Made by a program: the position numbers and the translations under genes
In this document: positions 26,467 through 34,592 of the stretch, one piece after another
Layout of the letters: each line of letters opens with the position of its first letter
Numbering within the stretch: the first letter of the stretch is position 1
Notes under the pieces: model-generated
What the model saw: only the letters and a program-made list of their open reading frames with translations
The model's database searches: none
What the model was told of the DNA's origin: nothing
Source of the DNA: Oscillospiraceae bacterium
GTDB taxonomy: Bacteria > Bacillota > Clostridia > Oscillospirales > Acutalibacteraceae
DNA: 64,000 nucleotides
Direction of reading: 5' to 3'
Assembly: GCA_022483045.1 (NCBI GenBank)
Contig: JAKVOA010000001.1
Location: 87,001-151,000, forward strand

Positions 26467-28197
26467 ATGCGCTTTTTTTGGAAGTACTTAAAACACTATA
26501 AGGGATGGTGTCTGCTGGATTTCCTTTCGGTTTTCGGCTTTGCCTTAACCGAACTTGGCATACCGACCTTGGTGGCACAAATGATAGACGGCGGCGTGAT
26601 GAAAAACGACCTCGGCTATATCCGCAAGATCTGGGTGACCATTCTGATTATTTCTGTAATCGGCGTGGCTGGTACTATTTTAATGGGCTATTGCTGCTCA
26701 CGTATTTCTACCAGTGCGGCAGCGGATATGCGCAGCGATGTCTTTGCGAAGGCACAGACCTTTTCAAATACCGAATTTGCAAAATTCGGCGTTTCTTCTA
26801 TGATTACCCGCACCAACAATGATGCGTTTCAGGTGCAGATGTTTTTAAATATGCTGCTGCGCACGGCTCTGATGACACCGGTCATGTTGACCGTCAGCTA
26901 TATTATGACGCTGCGCGCCTCTATGCAGCTTTCCCTGATTGTGGCGGCGACTATTCCCGTGATTGTCGTGGGGGTCATTGTGGCTGCACGGCTGAGCAAA
27001 CCCCTCAGTGAAAAGCAGCAGGCTTCACAGGACAGCATGAACCGTATTACCCGCGAAAATCTGACGGGTATCCGCGTAGTGCGCGCTTTTACCAATGATG
27101 CCTATGAAGAAAAGCGCTTTGCAGGGGAAAACAAAAATTACGCCAAGAATTCGCGCAATCTGTTTTTGCTGATGTTTATGACCCAGCCGGTTTTCTTTCT
27201 GGTGATGAATGCCGCAAGCCTGCTTATTTATTGGCACGGTGCGCAGCTTTTGGGGATCGGTCAGCTGCAGATAGGGCAGCTTGCCGCTTTTATGGATTAC
27301 CTATTTCACGCCATGATGTCGACCATGCTGTTTTGCACGGTGTTTATGATGTACCCGCGCGCAGCAGTGAGTGCCCGGCGTATGCAGCAGGTACTGGACA
27401 CCGAGCCGCTGGTGAAAGACCCCGCCGCGGGCGTCACGCTTTCCGGCCCAGTCACGGACCTTTCCTTTTCTCATGTGACGTTCGTTTACCCTGACGGTGA
27501 CGAGCCAGTTTTGCAGGACGTTTCATTTACGGCAAAAAGCGGCCAGACCATTGCCTTTGTCGGCAGCACTGGTTCGGGGAAAAGCACACTGGTCAATCTG
27601 ATTCCCCGCTTTTATGATGTGACCAGCGGCAGCATTACGATTAACGGTACGGATATCCGCAAATACAGCATGGAGTCCCTGCGCAGCGTCATGGGCTTTA
27701 TTCCACAGAAAGCGTTTCTGTTTCAAGGCAGCATTGCCGACAATATTCGCTTTGGTAAGCCGAACGCGACCCAGACAGAAGTGGAACATGCCGCAAAAGT
27801 GGCGCAGGCATACGACTTTATTATGGATAAGCAGGGCGGCTTTGATGAACCGATTGAGGAAAACTCCGCAAATACTTCCGGCGGGCAGCGGCAGCGGCTT
27901 TCCATTGCGCGGGCAGTGGTGCGCGGCGCCCAGATTTATGTGTTTGACGACTCGTTTTCTGCACTGGATTTTCGCACGGACGCAAACCTGCGCGGGGCAC
28001 TGAAAAAGGAAACACAGAATGCGGTTGTCATCATTGTTGCACAGCGGATTTCAACTATTTTGGATGTGGACTGCATTGTGGTGCTGGATGAGGGCCGTGT
28101 GGTCGGCATGGGCCGGCACAAAGAGCTTTTAAAAACCTGCCCGATTTATCACGAAATCGCGGCCTCGCAGTTGAGCGAAAAAGAGCTGACAGGTTAA
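26467..28197 (+). CDS. ABC exporter half-transporter A (degenerate ATPase site)
   Basis: This 576-residue protein has an N-terminal six-helix membrane domain (about 1-310) fused to an ATPase domain. Walker A is GSTGSGKST, the signature is NTSGGQRQR, and Walker B is IYVFDDSFSALD. The residue after the Walker B Asp, normally the catalytic Glu, is Asp. With gene B, which keeps Glu, this fits heterodimeric exporters of the BmrCD/TM287-288 kind with one degenerate site. The substrate is unknown; drugs, lipids or peptides are typical. The two genes are 17 bases apart. Confidence 0.92.
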   Translation: MRFFWKYLKHYKGWCLLDFLSVFGFALTELGIPTLVAQMIDGGVMKNDLGYIRKIWVTILIISVIGVAGTILMGYCCSRISTSAAADMRSDVFAKAQTFSNTEFAKFGVSSMITRTNNDAFQVQMFLNMLLRTALMTPVMLTVSYIMTLRASMQLSLIVAATIPVIVVGVIVAARLSKPLSEKQQASQDSMNRITRENLTGIRVVRAFTNDAYEEKRFAGENKNYAKNSRNLFLLMFMTQPVFFLVMNAASLLIYWHGAQLLGIGQLQIGQLAAFMDYLFHAMMSTMLFCTVFMMYPRAAVSARRMQQVLDTEPLVKDPAAGVTLSGPVTDLSFSHVTFVYPDGDEPVLQDVSFTAKSGQTIAFVGSTGSGKSTLVNLIPRFYDVTSGSITINGTDIRKYSMESLRSVMGFIPQKAFLFQGSIADNIRFGKPNATQTEVEHAAKVAQAYDFIMDKQGGFDEPIEENSANTSGGQRQRLSIARAVVRGAQIYVFDDSFSALDFRTDANLRGALKKETQNAVVIIVAQRISTILDVDCIVVLDEGRVVGMGRHKELLKTCPIYHEIAASQLSEKELTG

Positions 28198-28214
28198 AGT
28201 GAAAAGGAGTGGCT

Positions 28215-30002
28215 ATGAAACAGAAGAAAAAAAGGAAGGTGGGTTCTCTGCGCCTGCTGAGCCCGTACTTTTCGCCGCACAAATGGGCTTTCTTTGCGGC
28301 GGTTCTCATGATTATTGTGCAGAGTATCTGCTTTGCCCTGATGCCCACAGTAGAGGGCGGCATTACGACCCAGCTTGCTGCCGATGTGGTGGCTATTACA
28401 AAAGGAACGCCCGGGGCGGGCATTCATTACGATATTGTATTCCATATTATTTTCGTTTTAATTATTATTTATGCTATTAAAACCGCTACCGGCGCGCTGT
28501 CGATTGTCAGCATTACAGTGGGTACACAGGGCACGATGCAAACTGTGCGCGATGCTTTGCAGAAGAAGATTCACACGCTGCCTGTCAGTTATTTTGACAG
28601 GCACCCTTATGGCGATGTGCTGAGCCGCATTACCAACGATGTCGACACCATCTCGAATGCTTGCCAGGAAACCCTGCTCAATATTATCAGCGGCGTGCTG
28701 TCGCTGACTTTATCCCTGGTGATGATTTACCGGATTCAGCCGGTCATGGCGCTTGTGGCCACGGCAATTATTCCGGCGGCGCTGCTGATTACCTGGTTTG
28801 TTGTAAAAAAGAGCCAAAAGCAGTTTCATCTGCAGCAGGACGCGGTCGGCGAACTCAACGGCCGTGTGACGGAATTATACACAGGGTATCATGAAATCAT
28901 ATTATACAATAAGCAGAAAGATGCCGTAAAGGATTTTAATGCAGTCAACGGCCGGCTACAGCACCACGCGTTTCGTGCTCAGTTTCTTTCCTCTATGATG
29001 TCGCCGCTCATTTCTTTGGTGACGTACCTTGCCATTGGCACCGCGGCGGCACTGGGCTGCAGCTATGTACTGGCGGGTACGCTTACCTTGGGCGCGCTGC
29101 AGGCATTTATTCGGTATGTCTGGCAGATTAATGACCCGCTCTCGCAGGTTTCGCAGATGTCAAACCAGATTCAGGCAGCCTTTGCAGCAGCGGGGCGTGT
29201 GACAGACTTTTTGAGTCAGCCGGATGAGATTCCCGAGTCGGCAGAGCCGGCGGCACTGGGCCAAGTGAAAGGGCAGGTCTCTTTTGAGCATGTCAGCTTT
29301 GGCTACGGCGAGGGCGAAATTATCCACGACCTCAGCTTTTCCGTGCAGCCCGGCCAGATGGTTGCCATTGTGGGACCGACTGGTGCCGGAAAGACAACGC
29401 TGATCAATCTGCTGCTGCGCTTTTACGACCCCGCCGGCGGGCGCATTTTGCTGGACGGAAAAGATATTCGTACGCTGCGGCGAAATGACCTGCGCTCTGC
29501 TTTCGGCATGGTGCTGCAGGACACGTGGCTGTTTTCCGGCAGCATTTCAGAAAACTTGAAGTACGGTCGCTTAGATGCCCGACAAGATGAAATCATTGCC
29601 GCTGCAAAGGCGGCTAATGTGCACCACTTTATCCGTACCCTGCCAGAGGGCTACCACATGAAGGTCAACGAAGAGGGCAGCAATATTTCACAGGGCGAAA
29701 AGCAGCTCTTGACCATTGCCCGTGCGCTGCTGCGCGACCCGCCTATTCTGATTTTAGATGAAGCTACTTCCAGTGTCGATACACGGTTGGAAAAGCGCCT
29801 GCAGGACGCGATGAAAAACCTGTTGAAAGGACGCACCAGTTTTGTCATTGCGCACCGGCTCTCTACAATCCGCAGTGCAGACCTGATTTTAGTACTCAAA
29901 GACGGCCGGATTGTCGAGCAGGGCACACACGATAAACTGATGGAGAAAGGCGGCTTTTATCAGCAGCTTTACAACGCACAGTTCGCACACATCAGTCTGT
30001 AA
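28215..30002 (+). CDS. ABC exporter half-transporter B (canonical ATPase site)
   Basis: This 595-residue partner of gene A has a basic N terminus, a six-helix membrane domain to about residue 330, and an ATPase domain with Walker A GPTGAGKTT, signature ISQGEKQL, Walker B ILILDEATSSVD, and the His-switch AHRLSTI. I start at ATG 28215, after AAAAGGAGTGGCT; an in-frame GTG six bases earlier is possible but lies on the ribosome site. Confidence 0.92.
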   Translation: MKQKKKRKVGSLRLLSPYFSPHKWAFFAAVLMIIVQSICFALMPTVEGGITTQLAADVVAITKGTPGAGIHYDIVFHIIFVLIIIYAIKTATGALSIVSITVGTQGTMQTVRDALQKKIHTLPVSYFDRHPYGDVLSRITNDVDTISNACQETLLNIISGVLSLTLSLVMIYRIQPVMALVATAIIPAALLITWFVVKKSQKQFHLQQDAVGELNGRVTELYTGYHEIILYNKQKDAVKDFNAVNGRLQHHAFRAQFLSSMMSPLISLVTYLAIGTAAALGCSYVLAGTLTLGALQAFIRYVWQINDPLSQVSQMSNQIQAAFAAAGRVTDFLSQPDEIPESAEPAALGQVKGQVSFEHVSFGYGEGEIIHDLSFSVQPGQMVAIVGPTGAGKTTLINLLLRFYDPAGGRILLDGKDIRTLRRNDLRSAFGMVLQDTWLFSGSISENLKYGRLDARQDEIIAAAKAANVHHFIRTLPEGYHMKVNEEGSNISQGEKQLLTIARALLRDPPILILDEATSSVDTRLEKRLQDAMKNLLKGRTSFVIAHRLSTIRSADLILVLKDGRIVEQGTHDKLMEKGGFYQQLYNAQFAHISL

Positions 30003-30009
30003 AAAAGAG

Positions 30010-30040
30010 GCAGTACCCGAAAAAAGGGTGCTGCTTTTTT
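30010..30040 (+). terminator. Terminator after the ABC exporter operon
   Basis: GCAGTACCC (30010-30018) pairs with GGGTGCTGC (30026-30034), with one G-U, and is followed by six T, just after the stop. Confidence 0.88.
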
Positions 30041-30650
30041 ATTTGTGTAAAAAATGATTTGAATTTTTTACAGCGCACTGGCTGCTGCCCAACACGAAGA
30101 ATAACGGAAGCACAATGGTACAGGAAACTACCCCCAAGAGTCATTGCATAGGAAAGATTCCATTCCGAGAGCCTGCCGAAAACAGCAGCGGATATGTGAA
30201 TTTGCTCAAGGCCATGTGCATTCTTTTTCCTCTATATTAATAGGTTTCGTTTACACTGCAGCCAGATAATTGTCAATAAAAAAGAGCAGCTCTGTTTTTC
30301 ATAGAGGCTGCTCTTTTATAAAAACCCCAGCGGGGATTGTTTTTAGTCTGCCATGACTTTAGAGCCGGTATTCCGACCATCTCTAAAGCACCCGGCAGTA
30401 ATCAAATGATGTAGCTTTACGCGGCGCGCAAAGGATATTGTACGATATTTGGTTCGCGTGATTTGTCGTTTCCGGTTGTTCTCTTGGAACAATTTTATAG
30501 TACAAAAGATTCATGTACGAAATATGAACGAGCGATAAACAATTAACAAGGTTTGGCTAAAGCTTGTGTGAAGCTTTTTTGGAAAATGAGTGATATCACT
30601 AAAGACTCTTTGTGCAAAAATTTTGGGTACTTTGCACGATATCCAGGCAG
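30041..30650. other. 610-base gene-poor gap
   Basis: I see no gene with codon structure or a ribosome site here. The only clear element is an inverted repeat at 30280-30317. There is no tRNA and no recognisable insertion-sequence end. The part from about 30320 to 30540 is less GC-rich than the genes around it and could be a decayed gene or a regulatory stretch. Confidence 0.4.
30280..30317. terminator. Orphan terminator-like hairpin
   Basis: AAAAGAGCAGC (30280-30290) and GCTGCTCTTTT (30307-30317) are perfectly complementary, with an inner CTCT/AGAG pairing. The symmetric A and T flanks would work on either strand. No gene ends next to it, so it may terminate an unseen small RNA or readthrough. 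Confidence 0.6.
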
Positions 30651-30651
30651 T

Positions 30652-30686
30652 AAAAAACCTCTTCGCAGATATGGCTTGCAAAGAGG
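30652..30686 (-). terminator. Terminator of the family 2 glycosyltransferase gene
   Basis: On the minus strand CCTCTTTGC (30686-30678) pairs with GCGAAGAGG (30666-30658), with one mismatch, followed by six T. It lies nine bases after the stop codon. Confidence 0.8.
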
Positions 30687-30694
30687 CAGAAATT

Positions 30695-31636
30695 TTATTT
30701 TAAGTGTTTTTCAATTAAAAAGCGTGGGCGGCGTTTCACTTCCCCGTAGATTTTGCCAATATATTCGCCCACAATCCCCAGACACAGCATTTGAATGCCG
30801 CCCAAAAGCCAGATGGAGCAGACAATGGCGGTCCACCCCGCGACAGTGTTGCCGGTAAAGTGCGAAATCAGCGCGTAAATAAGCCCCACTACAGAAATCA
30901 GTGCAACAATAAAACCAATATTGCTGATGATTTTCAGCGGCTTTACGCTGAAAGAGGTAATGCCGTCCATTGCAAAGTTGATCATTTTTTTCAGCGGATA
31001 CTTGCTTTCGCCGGCAAAGCGCTCGTGCCGGTTGTAATAGACGTAGTCGGTGCGGTAGCCGATCAGCGGCACAATGCCGCGCAGAAACAGGTTTACTTCT
31101 TTGTATTCAGAAAGAGCCTGCAGGGCGCGCTTGCTCATCAGGCGATAGTCGGCGTGGTTAAAGACAATATCCACACCCATTTTGCTCATCAGCTTATAAA
31201 AGCTTTCGGCGCTGGTGCGCTTAAACCAAGTGTCGGTGTCGCGCTTGTTGCGTACACCGTAGACGACATCGCACCCCTCTTGAAACTTCTGTACAAACTG
31301 CGGCAGTACGTTGACATCGTCTTGCAGGTCGGCGTCCAAGCTAATGGCGCAGTCGGCCTCGTCTTTGGCGGTCATCAGACCAGCCAGCAGGGCGTTTTGG
31401 TGGCCGCGGTTGTGGGCAAGCTTCAGCCCGTTTACCAGCTCGTTTTCACCGTGAAACTGCTCAATTAGCTGCCAGGTGTGGTCTTTGCTGCCATCATCTA
31501 CCAGAAGCATTCGGCTTTTGTCGTCGGCAAGGCCTACTTTCATCATCTTTTGAAGCTGCTGTGTCAGCTGCTTTACGGTTTCGGGCAGCACAGCCTCTTC
31601 ATTATAGCAAGGAACTACGAGATAAACTGTAGACAT
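30695..31636 (-). CDS. Family 2 glycosyltransferase, GtrB/DPM1-like, membrane-anchored
   Basis: This 313-residue protein is taken from ATG 31636, five bases after GAGGG. The catalytic domain begins VYLVVPCYNEEAVLPET, has the DDGS motif (LLVDDGSKDHTW) and the metal-binding DADLQDD. Two hydrophobic helices follow at about 230-290, the plan of bactoprenol-phosphate glucosyl or dolichol-phosphate-type transferases. Such enzymes charge a lipid carrier with a sugar for surface glycosylation. No flippase gene is adjacent. Donor and acceptor are unknown. Confidence 0.92.
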   Translation of the reverse strand: MSTVYLVVPCYNEEAVLPETVKQLTQQLQKMMKVGLADDKSRMLLVDDGSKDHTWQLIEQFHGENELVNGLKLAHNRGHQNALLAGLMTAKDEADCAISLDADLQDDVNVLPQFVQKFQEGCDVVYGVRNKRDTDTWFKRTSAESFYKLMSKMGVDIVFNHADYRLMSKRALQALSEYKEVNLFLRGIVPLIGYRTDYVYYNRHERFAGESKYPLKKMINFAMDGITSFSVKPLKIISNIGFIVALISVVGLIYALISHFTGNTVAGWTAIVCSIWLLGGIQMLCLGIVGEYIGKIYGEVKRRPRFLIEKHLK

Positions 31637-31932
31637 ATTTTCCCTCTTTTTCATTATCGTTATAAGATTACTTTTAAATTTTAGCACAGTCCTGCGGATT
31701 TTACAAGAATTTGGAAACCCTGCTTTTGTATAAATGAAGTTTATCACGGCCGGCTGCCGCTTATATGGAAAGAAAGCGAAAAGCAGGTGAAAAGACAGAC
31801 AGTTTTTTGCTGTACGCTGGTTACAGATGACAGCTGTGCAGAAAGAACATCTCTGCCAAAGCGCTTTTTGTCACAGCCTTTGCCGGCGGCATAAGATAGA
31901 AGGGGCTTTCCCCAGAAAGGAGATTTTTTGCA
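31637..31932. other. 296-base divergent gap upstream of cotJA
   Basis: This gap lies between the divergently read glycosyltransferase and cotJABC and should hold the promoters of both. I could not identify a convincing sigma-E or sigma-A pair for cotJA. The only firm element is the ribosome site AAAGGAG just before cotJA. Confidence 0.4.
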
Positions 31933-32124
31933 ATGGAAGAAATTATGTCTGGACAGTCCTGTGCCACCCAGCCGCTGCCGCCTATTCCCAAAGATACGGC
32001 TCTGGCAATGGCCTATGTACCGTTTCAGAAATTTGAAAATTTGTATCAGCCGGAAGAGGGGCTTGATTCCGGTACCCTGTTTCGCGATTTGCATAAACCG
32101 TTTTTAGGGGGCGCGAAAAAATGA
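31933..32124 (+). CDS. cotJA: Spore coat-associated protein CotJA
   Basis: This 63-residue protein is of the CotJA family, whose hallmark is the LAMAYVPFQKFENLYQPEEGL segment and the end FRDLHKPFLG. In Bacillus it forms part of an inner spore coat complex with CotJC. The ATG at 31933 is ten bases after AAAGGAG. It overlaps cotJB by four bases (ATGA). Confidence 0.93.
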   Translation: MEEIMSGQSCATQPLPPIPKDTALAMAYVPFQKFENLYQPEEGLDSGTLFRDLHKPFLGGAKK

Positions 32125-32387
32125 CAGAGCAGCAGCGCCTGATGCGTAAAATCTGTGCCGGCAGGTTTGCTATTTGGGAACTCAAAATTTTTTTAGATAC
32201 TCATCCAGACAACTGCGATGCTGTAAAACGCCTGGAAGAGTACCAAAAACAGACGGCCGCGCTGATTGAGCAGTACGAAAAAGAGTATGGTCCCCTGAAC
32301 CAGAGCGATGCTGCCACCAGCCGCTGGGCGTGGGTGCAGGAGCCATGGCCGTGGGAAACACAGGAACAAAAGGAGGCGAAAAGCTGA
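32121..32387 (+). CDS. cotJB: Spore coat protein CotJB
   Basis: This 88-residue protein shows the CotJB pattern: LMRKICAGRFAIWELKIFLDTHP, a heptad-like middle, and the Trp-rich SRWAWVQEPWPWE near the end. It is the middle gene of cotJABC and overlaps both neighbours. Confidence 0.93.
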   Translation: MTEQQRLMRKICAGRFAIWELKIFLDTHPDNCDAVKRLEEYQKQTAALIEQYEKEYGPLNQSDAATSRWAWVQEPWPWETQEQKEAKS

Positions 32388-32989
32388 TGTGGAACTATGA
32401 AAAGCGGCTGCAGTACCCCATCAACATCAAGAATCCGGATCCCAATATGGCGCGAATCGTGTTAGCACAATATGGCGGTCCCCACGGTGAATTGGGAGCT
32501 TCTCTGCGGTATATTTCACAGCGGTATGTAATGCCTTACCCGGAATTGAAAGCCATTCTTACGGATATCGGTACAGAAGAACTTGCACACCTTGAAATGG
32601 TCAGCGCCATTGTGTACCAGCTGACCCGTAACCTGACCCCCGAGCAGATTAAAGCCGGCGGATTTCAGGATTACTTTATCAACCATACGACCGGCATTTT
32701 CCCGACGGATGCTTCCGGCGTGCCGTTTAGCGCCCTGACCATTGACTCGGCGGGCGACCCAATTACCGACTTGCATGAAGATTTAGCTGCAGAACAAAAA
32801 GCACGTACAACCTACGACAACATTCTGCGCTATGCAGATGACCCGGATGTGCGTGACCCCATTAAGTTTTTGCGCCAGCGTGAAGTTGTGCACTACCAGC
32901 GCTTTGGTGAAGCCCTGCGCATTGCGACCGACCATTTGGACAGCAAAAATTTCTATGCGTTCAATCCGGCATTTGACCAGAAAAAATAG
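32387..32989 (+). CDS. cotJC: Spore coat protein CotJC, manganese catalase-like
   Basis: This 200-residue protein has the ferritin-like fold of manganese catalases. Metal-ligand motifs are seen in GGPHGELGASLRYISQRY, GTEELAHLEMV and REVVHYQRFGEAL. It may protect the spore from peroxide as part of the coat. The start overlaps the cotJB stop by one base. The presence of cotJABC indicates a spore former. Confidence 0.95.
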   Translation: MWNYEKRLQYPINIKNPDPNMARIVLAQYGGPHGELGASLRYISQRYVMPYPELKAILTDIGTEELAHLEMVSAIVYQLTRNLTPEQIKAGGFQDYFINHTTGIFPTDASGVPFSALTIDSAGDPITDLHEDLAAEQKARTTYDNILRYADDPDVRDPIKFLRQREVVHYQRFGEALRIATDHLDSKNFYAFNPAFDQKK

Positions 32990-33014
32990 CCGTGCGTAAA
33001 GGGCCATGTCCCTA

Positions 33015-33059
33015 AAAAAGGACACTTCTGCTTGTCTTTCACAGCAGAGGTGCCCTTTT
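33015..33059. terminator. Terminator between cotJC and the DUF4097 gene
   Basis: A long stem (about 33015-33032 with 33043-33059, two interruptions) has an A-rich 5' flank and TTTT 3' flank. It lies between convergent genes and can serve both. Confidence 0.75.
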
Positions 33060-33104
33060 GTTTCTAAGTCGAATTGCTATAAATAAAGCGATATATGCAA
33101 AGAC

Positions 33105-34076
33105 TCAGTTTACAGATGCTGCAAACTGAATGTTGATTTGTGCATTGTTAGTGACAGCGGACAGGTGCTTTGTCTGGCCTGCACAGGCCCAGTCGCTGGG
33201 CAGGGTGCTGCTTGCGTTGTTTGTATGACTGTGAATTTCATATTCTCGCAGGTCACCGTAGATGACTGCCTGCAGAGCGCCGTTGCTTGACTTCAAAGCA
33301 ATATCATCTGAGACAATTTGGTTTGCCCGGACAGCACCGTTGCAGGTGCGCAGAGAGAGATGTGTAGGGAAGCGGCAGCTTTCTGCTTTAATGGGGGCAT
33401 TGCTGCTTTTTGCGCTGCAGGTGCTGCCGCAGTTGTCCTGCAGATGAATGCGGCCATTGGAAGTACATACCTGCAGCGCGGTGCAGTGCGTGCGGCATAC
33501 GCTGATGGAAGCATTGCTGCTTGTGAAGCTGGCGCTGCGGATATCCCGCAGGCCTTCGGCTTCAATTTTTCCGTTGCTGGTGTGTATGGTAAGGCCGGTA
33601 AATCCTGCGGGTACGCGTACAAGAATGCTGCGGGGCCCATGCAGCAGGTCACGCCAATGAAAGAGCCGGGGCTTTATCGTCTGTAAAAAACGGAAAACGC
33701 CGTTTTCTTCCGTAATGGTGAGTTCATCGCACTCCAAAGGAGTAAAAAGAACCTGCAGCGGACCATCGACTGCTTCCTGTACAGTAATGTGCAGGTTTTC
33801 CGCCTGTACCAGCACAGCGCTGACCAGCCCTTTTGGCGTATAGATTTTTTGCCCTGCGGCTGTGGGCTGCGGTGCGTCCTGCCTGGCTTCCGCGCAGATT
33901 TGAGCGGCAATTTCTTTTGGCGGGCCAAAGTCTTGAATGACGGCTTCTTCGGACTTTCCACTTTCGATTCCATCGCAAATCAATTCGCCGTAGTACTCCA
34001 AAATACGGCGGCGCTCTTCTTCACTTAAGCTGGTAAGGCCGAGGGCGAGTTCCTTTAAAAAAGTTTCTTTATTCAT
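33105..34076 (-). CDS. HAAS (DUF1700) plus DUF4097 fusion protein
   Basis: This 323-residue protein starts at ATG 34076, six bases after AAGGAG. Residues 1 to about 65 form the small helical HAAS/DUF1700 signalling domain (FLKELALGLTSLSEEERRRIL...YYGELI), commonly encoded next to PadR regulators. The rest is a DUF4097-type beta-helix repeat domain with recurring SNG/SNA turns (TSNGKIEAEG, SSNASI, TSNGRIHLQ, SSNAPIKAES, CNGAVRANQ). No transmembrane helix separates the two parts, which is unusual. Its start overlaps the padR end by eight bases, so the pair works together. Confidence 0.82.
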   Translation of the reverse strand: MNKETFLKELALGLTSLSEEERRRILEYYGELICDGIESGKSEEAVIQDFGPPKEIAAQICAEARQDAPQPTAAGQKIYTPKGLVSAVLVQAENLHITVQEAVDGPLQVLFTPLECDELTITEENGVFRFLQTIKPRLFHWRDLLHGPRSILVRVPAGFTGLTIHTSNGKIEAEGLRDIRSASFTSSNASISVCRTHCTALQVCTSNGRIHLQDNCGSTCSAKSSNAPIKAESCRFPTHLSLRTCNGAVRANQIVSDDIALKSSNGALQAVIYGDLREYEIHSHTNNASSTLPSDWACAGQTKHLSAVTNNAQINIQFAASVN

Positions 34077-34383
34077 GTTCTGCTCCTTCCACAAAGGTGT
34101 AAATTTTCTTCATTTCGTCGGCTTCATTCAAAAAATCGCGGACTTTCTGCAGCCCGGGTTCTTCAATTCTGTAGTACTTGCGTGTGCGGCCGTTGTAGGC
34201 TTGCTGATAGGTAGAGACACAGCCGCTGGCCTCTAACCTGCGCAAAATCGGATACAAGGTTGACTCGGAAACGGCAATACATTCGGAAATATCATTGACA
34301 ATGCGGTATCCGTACGACGGCCCGCGCTTTAAAACCGCCAGTACACAGACGTCGAGAACGCCTTTCTTTCTCTGTACATTCAC
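34069..34383 (-). CDS. PadR family transcriptional regulator
   Basis: This 104-residue winged-helix protein starts at GTG 34383, after GGAAGGTG. The DNA-binding domain reads KKGVLDVCVLAVLKRGPSYGYRI and ESTLYPILRRLEASG, with the wing at GRTRKYYRIE and a short C-terminal helix. It probably represses its own operon: near-direct repeats lie over and downstream of its -10 box. It overlaps the HAAS-DUF4097 gene. Confidence 0.93.
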   Translation of the reverse strand: MNVQRKKGVLDVCVLAVLKRGPSYGYRIVNDISECIAVSESTLYPILRRLEASGCVSTYQQAYNGRTRKYYRIEEPGLQKVRDFLNEADEMKKIYTFVEGAEHE

Positions 34384-34395
34384 GCTGTCACCTTC

Positions 34396-34457
34396 CTTAA
34401 TACTGTGCATAACATAGTGTGTAATACATAGTATATATAAATCTTATGGTATGTCAA
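34396..34457 (-). promoter_or_regulatory. padR promoter with overlapping repeats
   Basis: On the minus strand TTGACA (34457-34452) and TATACT (34435-34430) are 16 bases apart. Two near-copies, ACTATGTATTACAC and ACTATGTTATGCAC, follow each other from the -10 into the start region. They are good candidates for a PadR operator. Confidence 0.65.
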
Positions 34458-34481
34458 GTCCTTTTTGCAAAAAAAGTAACT

Positions 34482-34513
34482 AAAAAAAGGCCGCCCTGGT
34501 TGGCAGGGCAGCC
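34482..34513 (-). terminator. Terminator of the MocR gene
   Basis: On the minus strand GGCTGCCCTG (34513-34504) pairs with CAGGGCGGCC (34498-34489), with one mismatch, and is followed by seven T. Confidence 0.82.
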
Positions 34514-34592
34514 AAAAAGCAGCGCAGAACAGCAAAGCATGATGAGCTGTAAAAAGTATGGAATTGGTTATAAGTGTGCGGCACAAATATTT

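Noticed and set aside
30041-30650. tRNA gene or insertion-sequence remnant in the gap
   Set aside because: No cloverleaf with a GTTCRA loop, no terminal inverted repeats with target duplication, and no transposase fragment were seen.
31744-32094. Minus-strand frame of 116 codons over cotJA
   Set aside because: It overlaps cotJA and the start of its operon, has no ribosome site and looks like a shadow of the real genes.
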